A DNA stretch of 19,184 nt from the NCBI GenBank assembly GCA_003233295.1, contig QILJ01000298.1, forward strand, positions 1-19,184. Reading direction: 5' to 3'. The stretch's first letter is position 1, and each line of letters starts with the position of its first letter. Both the position numbers and the translations under genes were made by a program. Below the pieces are notes generated by a model that was given only the letters and a program-made list of their open reading frames with translations, searched no databases and was not told the DNA's origin. This document shows, in pieces, positions 7,546 to 13,881 of the stretch. The stretch is from Ignavibacteria bacterium (GTDB lineage: Bacteria > Bacteroidota > Ignavibacteria > Ignavibacteriales > Melioribacteraceae).

Positions 7546-7579
7546 TTGACTCCGTACCATACTACGGGACTTATATTTG
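7546..7579 (+). promoter_or_regulatory. MerR-type operator in an over-long promoter
   Basis: TTGACTCCGTAC at 7546-7557 is the typical start of a mercury MerR operator. The dyad CCGTA (7552-7556) and TACGG (7563-7567) has a 6-bp centre. A Bacteroidetes-like -7 box TATATTTG follows at 7572-7579. The gap between TTG and TATATTTG is 23 nt, three longer than in the neighbouring ArsR-controlled promoter (20), and the dyad is centred on the gap. This matches the MerR mechanism, in which the activator untwists an over-long spacer. The predicted start of transcription is about 7583-7587, giving a leader of about 20 nt before the merR-like gene. Confidence 0.75.
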
Positions 7580-7604
7580 TATTAAGAAATAATAGGTTTA
7601 TAAA

Positions 7605-8018
7605 ATGATAGATTACAAAGTCGGTGAAGTAGCCAAGAAAGTGGGCATAAACGTTGAGACATTACGATACTATGAAAAAATCAAACTGATGCCTAAACCA
7701 AAACGAAAAGAATCGGGTTATCGTTATTATGATGATTTGGATCTAAAGCGGTTACACTTCATCAAACGGGCAAAGGAACTTGGCTTTAGTTTAAAAGAGA
7801 TCAAAGAATTATTGGGACTGAAAATTGAATCAACTGCAACTTGCGGTGATGTAAAACATTTATCCGAGCATAAGTTGGAAGATATCAGAAAAAAAATAAA
7901 TGACCTAAAAAATATTGAAAGTGTACTTATTAAGCTTATCAATCAATGTTTGTGCGAGGCGGTTTCAACCGATGAGTGTCCGATCCTGGAAGTAATTGAT
8001 TCTGATATAATTGAATAA
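7605..8018 (+). CDS. merR: MerR-family regulator with mercury-type cysteines
   Basis: A 137-residue activator/repressor. The N-terminal winged helix (YKVGEVAKKVGINVETLRYYEK, residues 4-25, then GYRYY wing at 38-42) is followed by the dimerisation helix (about 79-113) and a C-terminal metal-binding loop. Cys80 (TATCGDV), Cys115 and Cys117 (NQCLCE) and Cys125 (DECPILE) correspond to the Cys82, Cys115/117 and Cys126 region of Tn501 MerR, and the SEHKLEDIRKKINDLKNIESVL helix closely resembles it. The Cys80-Cys115 interval is 35 residues and the loop is one residue different, so the exact pairing is not certain. Hg(II) is the likely inducer; another thiophilic metal is possible. Unlike classical mer operons, it is transcribed in the same direction as its likely target, 27 bp upstream of the reductase, from the promoter it should bind. 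Confidence 0.9.
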   Translation: MIDYKVGEVAKKVGINVETLRYYEKIKLMPKPKRKESGYRYYDDLDLKRLHFIKRAKELGFSLKEIKELLGLKIESTATCGDVKHLSEHKLEDIRKKINDLKNIESVLIKLINQCLCEAVSTDECPILEVIDSDIIE

Positions 8019-8045
8019 TGAAATTAATTTAAGGAATTAAAAATT

Positions 8046-9392
8046 ATGAATACTTATGACATTATTGTAATAGGAACAGGTGCTGCGGCTTCGGGGGTTA
8101 TATATAAATGTAAATCTGCCGGAATGTCTGTCGCTGTTGTTGACGAGCTACCATACGGAGGTACTTGCGCTAACAGGGGCTGCGATCCTAAAAAAGTCCT
8201 CGTCGGCGCGGTAGAAGTTGTTGATTGGGCGCAGCGTATGAACGAAAGAGGAATTGATTTTCAAAATCTGAAAATTAATTGGAAGGATCTGATGGTATTT
8301 AAACGATCATTTACTGACCCGGTTCCTGAAAACAGAGAAAAACATTTACATAAAGCGGGTATTGATACTTTCCATGGTTCAGCGAAATTTACAAGCGCAC
8401 AGAGCATTAAAGTAGGTAATATAGAATTAACGGCAAAATTTATTCATATAGCCACGGGCGCAAAACCCGCACCCTTAAACATTCCCGGCGAAGGGTATCT
8501 AGCATACAGTGATCAATTTCTTGAACTTGATGATTTGCCGGAGAATATTGTTTTTATAGGCGGCGGTTATATATCAATGGAATTTGCACATATTACTGCT
8601 CGCGCAGGATCGAACGTGGAAATCATTCACCGTGGTCTGCGTGTTCTGGAAAGATTTGATCCTGACCTTGTAAATCAATTAACCAAAGCTACGCTTGAAG
8701 CCGGTATTAAACTTAAACTAAACACAGCTGTCGAAGCTATTTCAAAAAATGGTAGTCAACTGGTTGTTTCAACTTCATCCGGTGATAAAGAAAATGTTAT
8801 TACGGATATGGTTGTTCACGGAGCCGGTCGCACTCCGGCTATAGAAAGCATGAACCCGGAAGTTGCGAATATAGAACGGAGCCGAAAAGGTATCAAGGTA
8901 AATGAATACCTACAAAGCGTTTCTAATCCGCATATTTATGTAGCAGGAGACGTTGCAGATACTGAAGGTTTACCTTTAACCCCGGTTGCAGGCAGTCAAA
9001 GTCTAATTGCAGCTTCCAATATTATAAAAGGAAATTCCAAAACAGCGAACTACAACGGTACACCAAGTGTTGCATTCACGATTCCTCAGATTGCATCTGT
9101 TGGTTTAACTGAAGAGAATGCTGAAAAGCAAGGGCTGAGATTTAAGGTTAAAAAGAAAGAAACTAATTTGTGGTATTCCTCAAAACGGATCAATGAAAAA
9201 TACAGCGGTTATAAAACTTTAGTTGAAGAAGATACCGGTAAAATTATAGGAGCACATTTACTCGGCTCACACGCCGGAGAGGTAATAAATATATTCGCCA
9301 TGGCAATTAGGTTTAATATACCGGCGTCTGAAATCCGTAGAATGATTTATGCTTATCCTACTAACACTTCTGACGTGATTTATATGGTATAA
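8046..9392 (+). CDS. FAD-dependent disulfide oxidoreductase (glutathione-reductase/MerA superfamily)
   Basis: A 448-residue cytosolic flavoprotein. The FAD Rossmann motif is at 8-16 (VIGTGAAAS), the redox-active pair C41/C46 is in GGTCANRGCDPKK, the second Rossmann motif is GGGYIS (172-177), and the FAD motif is GDVAD (301-305). After the second Rossmann motif, IIHRGLRVLERFD resembles the basic patch of NADPH users. The C-terminal dimerisation domain ends YAYPTNTSDVIYMV. In glutathione reductase and MerA the matching motif has His (HPT/HPY), and glutathione reductase has a Glu three residues later. Here these are Tyr437 and Ser442, so the usual His-Glu acid-base dyad is missing. There is no C-terminal Cys pair and no N-terminal HMA domain, so this is not a canonical mercuric reductase. 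A role in reducing a thiol/disulfide or metal-thiol substrate under MerR control is inferred from context. Confidence 0.88.
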   Translation: MNTYDIIVIGTGAAASGVIYKCKSAGMSVAVVDELPYGGTCANRGCDPKKVLVGAVEVVDWAQRMNERGIDFQNLKINWKDLMVFKRSFTDPVPENREKHLHKAGIDTFHGSAKFTSAQSIKVGNIELTAKFIHIATGAKPAPLNIPGEGYLAYSDQFLELDDLPENIVFIGGGYISMEFAHITARAGSNVEIIHRGLRVLERFDPDLVNQLTKATLEAGIKLKLNTAVEAISKNGSQLVVSTSSGDKENVITDMVVHGAGRTPAIESMNPEVANIERSRKGIKVNEYLQSVSNPHIYVAGDVADTEGLPLTPVAGSQSLIAASNIIKGNSKTANYNGTPSVAFTIPQIASVGLTEENAEKQGLRFKVKKKETNLWYSSKRINEKYSGYKTLVEEDTGKIIGAHLLGSHAGEVINIFAMAIRFNIPASEIRRMIYAYPTNTSDVIYMV

Positions 9393-9521
9393 ATCAGATT
9401 TATATATTTCCATAATAAAAAATTTATTGTTTGTCTTGAATTTTATAATATGATAATATTTAATCCAACAAAATGTTATACTAATACCTGCTATTTCTAA
9501 TTTAATTAGAGGTTAATTTTT

Positions 9522-11190
9522 ATGAAATCATCAAACCTGTTTGTTAAAGCTTTAGAAAACGAAGGTGTAAAATATATTTTTGGAATACCGGGTGAAGAGA
9601 ATCTTGATTTTCTTGATTCTTTGAAAGATTCAAATATAAAATTGATACTTACGCGTCATGAACAAGGCGCAGGATTTATGGCTGCAACCTACGGAAGATT
9701 GACAGGCGAACCCGGAGTATGTCTCTCCACATTAGGTCCGGGTGCAACTAATCTGGTTACACCAGCTGCTTACGCACAATTGGGAGCTATGCCGATGGTT
9801 ATGATAACCGGTCAGAAGCCTATTAAAAAAAGTAAGCAGGGTAAATTCCAAATTGTTGACATTGTTGATATGATGCGTCCTTTGACTAAATTCACTCATC
9901 AAATTGTTAACGGTAACAATATACCTTCGGTTATACGTGAAGCATTTAGAATTGCAGAAATTGCAGAAGAAGAAAGACCGGGAGCCGTGCATATTGAATT
10001 GCCCGAAGATATTGCAGCCGAGCAAGCAGATTATAAATTATTAAAGGTTAACTCTATTAGTAGACCAATAGCCGATACTAAAGTTATTGTAAAGGCTTCG
10101 GAAATGATCAAGAAATCAAAAATGCCTTTATTGTTAATTGGCGCCGGTGCCAACAGAAAGAAAACAAGCAAAGCATTGACAGAGCTTATTAATAAAACAG
10201 AAATTCCTTTCTTTAATACTCAAATGGGTAAAGGTGTTGTTGACGAAAAACACCCGTTATTTCTCGGAACAGCCGCTCTTTCTTCAAAAGATTTTGTTCA
10301 TTGCGCTATTGAACATGCAGACCTGATTATTAACGTTGGTCACGACACTATTGAAACACGACACTATTGAAAAACCGCCTTTTTTTATGGAAGAAAACGG
10401 AACAAAAGTAATTCACATAAACTTCTTCTCAGCAGTTATTGATAAAGTTTATTTCCCACAGTTGGAAGTTGTCGGTGATATTTCTTCATCCATTGAGCGG
10501 TTATCATCCCAATTGAATCACGAATCGCATTGGGATTTTTCTTATTACAATAAAATCAAGCAGGAAGTGGATACACATCTTTCAAAGTATTTCGAGGACA
10601 ATCGCTTTCCGGTATTGCCGCAAAGAATAGTAAAAGTTATTCGCGACGTTATGCCTGCAGACGGAATTGTTACTCTTGATAACGGTATATATAAAATTTG
10701 GTTTGCGAGGAATTATAAATGTTATAAACCCAATACACTTTTACTTGATAATGCACTTGCAACTATGGGAGCGGGATTACCGTCTGCCATTGCTGCAAAA
10801 ATAATTTATCCACACAGAAAAGTAATTTCCGTAAATGGCGACGGAGGGTTTATGATGAATTCGCAAGAGTTAGAAACAGCTGTCAGGTTAAACATTGACT
10901 TAACCGTTATAATTTTAAATGATAGTGCATACGGTATGATTAAATGGAAACAGCAGAGTCTTGGTTTTGAATCCTTCGGGCTTGATTATACTAACCCTGA
11001 TTTTGTAAAATATGCGGAAAGTTTTGGCGCCTGTGGTCATCGAATTACTAAAACTGAAGATTTACCAATTCTCTTAGATGAATGTTTCAATAGCGGAGGA
11101 GTTCATTTAATTGATATACCGGTTGACTACTCTTTGAACAATACTATACTAAATAAAAAAATTCAACAAAAGCTTGCTAACTTTAATTAA
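9522..11190 (+). pseudogene. Acetolactate-synthase-like TPP enzyme, broken by a 16-bp tandem duplication
   Basis: Two overlapping frames together encode one thiamine-diphosphate enzyme. The N-terminal part (9522-10356) has GIPGEENLDFL, the catalytic-type Glu47 in TRHEQGAGFMAATYGRL, and LSTLGPGATNLV. The C-terminal part (from 10373) has the TPP/Mg motif GDGGFMMN...LND (434-462 in the joined protein). The unit CACGACACTATTGAAA occurs twice in direct succession (10341-10356 and 10357-10372). Removing one copy restores ...VGHDTIEKPPFFMEENG and a single protein of about 550 residues, the normal length for acetolactate synthase catalytic subunits. As written, the first frame ends at 10370 after 282 residues and the second has no obvious ribosome-binding site. 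Acetolactate synthase condenses two pyruvates. No regulatory subunit or other branched-chain gene is nearby, so a catabolic or different 2-oxoacid role is possible. Confidence 0.88.
10341..10372 (+). repeat. Exact 2 x 16-bp tandem duplication
   Basis: CACGACACTATTGAAA is repeated head to tail without mismatch inside the acetolactate-synthase-like gene. The length is not a multiple of three, and it alone accounts for the frame change there. Identical copies suggest a very recent event, a slipped-strand phase switch or an assembly artefact. Confidence 0.93.
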
Positions 11191-11203
11191 AGGGAATTAT
11201 ACT

Positions 11204-12572
11204 ATGAAAATTTACGCCCCCTACAATAATGAATTGATTGACGATATTCCGGTTTTGAATTCAAATGAAATTTTATCATCAATAGAAAAAGCGAAAACAC
11301 TGTTTGATGATAGAAAAAGATGGATTCCGAAATACGAAAGAATTACTATTCTTGAAAATACAGCAAAAATAATGGAGGAAAGGAAAGAAGAACTCACCCT
11401 TACTGCAGCTCAGGAAGGAGGAAAGCCTTATGTTGATTCAAAAGTAGAAATTGATAGAGCGATTAACGGTGTGAAGTTAGCCATAGAGTATATAGGACAA
11501 ATGGGTGGAACGGAAATACCCATGGGACATACAAAATCTTCTGCAAATAGACTGGCATTTACTATGCGTGAACCAATCGGAGTAGTCTCATCAATAAGTG
11601 CTTTTAATCATCCGCTGAATTTAATTGTTCATCAAACAATTCCTGCAATTGCCGTAGGTTGTCCGGTACTTATAAAACCTGCATTAACTACACCTCTTTC
11701 TTGTTTGAAATTTGTTGACATTTTGTATGAAGCCGGGCTTCCCAAAGATTGGTGCCAAGCAATAGTTGCAGAAAATGAAGATGCGGAATTGTTAGCAACT
11801 GATACGAGGATAAATTTTTTATCCTTCATAGGCTCTGCAAAAATTACTTAAGATCAAGGCTTTCACCGGGAACCCGATGTGCCCTTGAACATGGGGGAGT
11901 AGCCCCGGTCATTGTGGTAAAAGATGCAAAAATTGATGAAATGTTACCATTGCTAATAAAAGGTGGTTTTTATCATGCAGGGCAAGTTTGTGTTTCCGTT
12001 CAAAGAGTGTTTGTGCACAATTCTTTGGTAGCAGATGTAGCTGAAAGACTTTCAGAGTTGGCACAAAAACTAAAAGTCGGCGATCCTTTGAATCAAAATA
12101 CCGAAGTTGGTCCCTTAATTCGGACTGCTGAAGTTGATAGGATTGAAAGTTGGGTGAATGAAGCAAAAGAAATGGGAGGACAAATTGCGGAGAAAGAATA
12201 TCAAATAGTTGTTTTGCACCAACTGTTATTCTTGATCCTCCGCTCGATATTAAAATATCTTCCCAGGAAGTATTTGGTCCTGTTATTTGCATTTACTCAT
12301 ATTCCGATAGACAAGAAGCAATAACTATTGCAAACTCACTTCCTTATGCTTTTCAGGCATCCGTATTTACATCCGATATTGATATTGCTTTGGATACCAT
12401 TAATCAATTAAATGCTACAGCCGTAATGGTAAATGATCACACTGCATTTCGTGTGGATTGGATGCCGTTCGGCGGCAGAGATTCATCCGGATTAGGAATG
12501 GGCGGGATACCTTATTCAATGCACGAGATGACCCGCGATAAAATGATTGTGATTAAAAGTCATATTATTTAA
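11204..12572 (+). pseudogene. NAD(P)-dependent aldehyde dehydrogenase with two frameshifts
   Basis: Three successive frames (11204-11845, 11848-12186 and 12189-12572) encode consecutive parts of one aldehyde dehydrogenase of about 455-460 residues, near the usual family length. Part one has the cofactor-domain segment AFNHPLNLIVHQ...GCPVLIKPA and ends FIGSAKI. Part two carries LEHGG with the general-base Glu, and the catalytic Cys in GQVC (codon 11989-11991). Part three has EVFGPVIC, AVMVNDHTAFRVDWMPFGG and the C-terminal oligomerisation segment. At 11846 about two codons (usually G-W) plus one base are missing, consistent with a 7-bp deletion. Near 12187 the frame shifts again, consistent with loss of 1, 4 or 7 bases. 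The start ATG at 11204 follows an AAAGGGAATT ribosome-binding site, 13 bp after the previous gene. The substrate is unknown; the pairing with the synthase suggests a shared aldehyde pathway. Confidence 0.88.
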
Positions 12573-12578
12573 TAAAAT

Positions 12579-12618
12579 AAGGTTATTGAATGAATGTAAG
12601 ATAATTCATTATCCTTTT
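12579..12618 (+). terminator. Possible intrinsic terminator after the dehydrogenase
   Basis: An imperfect stem pairs 12579-12591 (AAGGTTATTGAAT) with 12604-12616 (ATTCATTATCCTT), 11 of 13 bases, and runs into TTTT at 12615-12618. It begins 7 bp after the dehydrogenase stop codon, which is the expected place for the end of the synthase-dehydrogenase transcript. The stem is AT-rich and so may be weak. Confidence 0.4.
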
Positions 12619-12701
12619 AACATTTGTATAATATCTTTAATCGTTATACTAATTCCGTTACATTTGTTTTCAATGTGCTTTATCTTAGCGAGTAAGTATT
12701 T

Positions 12702-13085
12702 ATGAATGTTTTAATATATCTATCTAGACTTTCCTTAAATAGAATTATTTTGTGGTGTTATTTAATATGGTATTTAGTAATTTCTATTATTTACTTTGAT
12801 ACTAATTTGAATTTATGGAGTACTTCATTCGGTGTTGGTATAATTGTTTATGCAGCGTTAACATTAAGTACTGGTGATTTTACTTGGAAAAGGATTCATA
12901 CACATTATTGGGAAGCTATTAGACTATTCATTATTCCTTTTTGTGTGTCAAGTTTTTCAAGTCTTGTAAAAGGATATGGATTTGTTTTGATATTCTCTCC
13001 AATTTTTGAAGAAGATCTCATTGCTATTAGTGCCATTTCATTATTTATAGGAATGATTTTAACTATTAAAAAAATCTCGAAATGA
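12702..13085 (+). CDS. Small integral membrane protein of unknown function
   Basis: A 127-residue protein that I cannot assign to a family. It is strongly hydrophobic, with three or four predicted membrane helices: about 14-32 (IILWCYLIWYLVISIIYF), 42-58 (a glycine-containing segment), 72-92 (after a WKRIHTHYWEAIR basic loop) and 104-122, then a basic KKISK tail. The basic loop and tail suggest which ends face the cytoplasm. No enzymatic motif is visible. No good ribosome-binding site precedes the ATG, and it is flanked by decayed genes and an insertion element whose left repeat begins 4 bp after its stop. It could be an accessory or passenger gene. Coding reality is supported by the clean helix pattern and an uninterrupted frame. 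Confidence 0.5.
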   Translation: MNVLIYLSRLSLNRIILWCYLIWYLVISIIYFDTNLNLWSTSFGVGIIVYAALTLSTGDFTWKRIHTHYWEAIRLFIIPFCVSSFSSLVKGYGFVLIFSPIFEEDLIAISAISLFIGMILTIKKISK

Positions 13086-13089
13086 ACTA

Positions 13090-13618
13090 CCCCGCCGCAA
13101 GCGGATGGAGTATCGAGAACAAAATATTAGAATAGTGTAAGCTGTATTGATTTGTATAGAACCTTGTACTCATTTGCTTTCCCTTGTGCCTTTACATATT
13201 CTGTAATTGTTTATTCATCTCCAAATTTACTTACTGTATTTACAAAATATCCATCACTCCAAAACTCTCCTCCCCACAATATCTTCTTAACTTCTGGATG
13301 TTTTCTAAATATTTCCCTCGCTGTTAGACTTTTCAATATCGTTACTATTTGTGTCAGACTATACGTCGGAATTGACTGTATTAGAAAATGAACATGATTC
13401 TTATCTGTTCCTATTTCCAGAAAATTTATTTGATAACGTTTTGATATTTCTAAACATATTTCTTTCAATGATGCATCTACCGCTTCACTGAATACTACTC
13501 GTCTATATTTCGCCGGTAACACATAATGATGGAGCAAGACCGATACATTATGCGATTTATTATATGTTGGTGCTTTTTAACATACATAAATATAACTAAT
13601 TTGACACAAGCGGCGGGG
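13090..13618 (-). mobile_element. Defective IS200-type insertion element, about 530 bp
   Basis: The element contains one IS200-type transposase pseudogene bounded by the inverted 9-mers CCCCGCCGC (13090-13098) and GCGGCGGGG (13610-13618). The left end also folds on itself through CCGC-AA-GCGG (13095-13104). The GC-rich ends stand out from the surrounding AT-rich DNA. IS200-type elements carry subterminal hairpins rather than true terminal repeats, which fits. Both ends share AAGCGG on the plus strand, as if derived from one longer palindrome. Exact boundaries are uncertain by several bases. Confidence 0.65.
13127..13583 (-). pseudogene. tnpA: IS200-type Y1 transposase, inactivated
   Basis: The frame encodes a HUH/Y1 single-strand transposase. 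It has the HNVSVLLHHYVLPAKYRRVVF N-terminus, the metal-binding His-x-His in NHVHFLIQ, and the catalytic-Tyr helix region in DGYFVNTV. A TAA codon (complement of 13208-13210) interrupts it after SKFGDE. The same frame then continues with TITEYVKAQGKANEYKVLYKS and ends with IQLTLF and a stop at 13127, the usual C-terminus of this family, so the TAA is a nonsense mutation. At the other end, the frame has no ATG. Deleting one A from the run of five at 13574-13578 would join it to the ATG at 13581-13583 and give MLKAPTYNKSHNV. The full-length protein would be about 150 residues, normal for IS200 TnpA. Both lesions together make it almost certainly inactive. Confidence 0.82.
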
Positions 13619-13881
13619 AATTTACCCTAAGTAATTAAAAATTTTATCTCTATTTCTTTAACCCAAATTTTGCAATAGAAAAACGTTAATGCAAAATCGA
13701 CAAATCCCGACTAATCGGGATAAGTCGGGTTTACCCACCATTTTTTTGTGGGGCAAGTATTGTTATTATTAGCTCACAACAGTCTTGAACATCATCATGT
13801 TATTTCTATTGCTCAATCTCAGTTTAACTTCATAATACTTCTATTTTTCATTATCTTTACAAATATTTATAAATTGGATAT
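13619..13881. other. Non-coding region with a cluster of hairpins
   Basis: No gene is seen here. ATCCCGA-CTAA-TCGGGAT (13704-13721) forms a perfect 7-bp hairpin. Its left part can instead pair as CCCGACT (13706-13712) with AGTCGGG (13723-13729), so two mutually exclusive folds exist. CCCAC (13734-13738) and GTGGG (13748-13752) form a third hairpin with a T-rich loop. The region is the leader side of the ABC transporter operon and the flank of the insertion element. A TATCTTTAC near 13852 could be a -7 box, but no convincing -33 partner is seen. Confidence 0.45.

Noticed and set aside
8046..9392. Annotating the flavoprotein as mercuric reductase MerA because of the adjacent mercury-type merR
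   Set aside because: It lacks the C-terminal cysteine pair, the HMA domain and the active-site His-Glu motif, so only the superfamily call is supported.
9393..9521. A promoter for the synthase gene (TTTG followed after about 20 nt by TAATATTT)
   Set aside because: The second box does not match TAnnTTTG and the region is so AT-rich that such partial matches are expected by chance.
10341..10372. A CRISPR-like or other repeat array
   Set aside because: There are only two adjacent copies without spacers. No CRISPR pattern occurs anywhere in the window.
10336..11190. A separate second TPP-enzyme gene starting around 10336
   Set aside because: Its first residues repeat the VGHDTIE segment of the upstream frame because of the 16-bp duplication. 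It is the C-terminal half of the same gene.
12390..12572. An independent 60-residue protein
   Set aside because: It is the in-frame C-terminal end of the frameshifted aldehyde dehydrogenase, whose frame is open from 12189.
13211..13537. An intact 108-residue transposase
   Set aside because: Family-like sequence continues in the same frame beyond the stop, and upstream of the apparent TTG start, so this is a truncated portion of a longer pseudogene.
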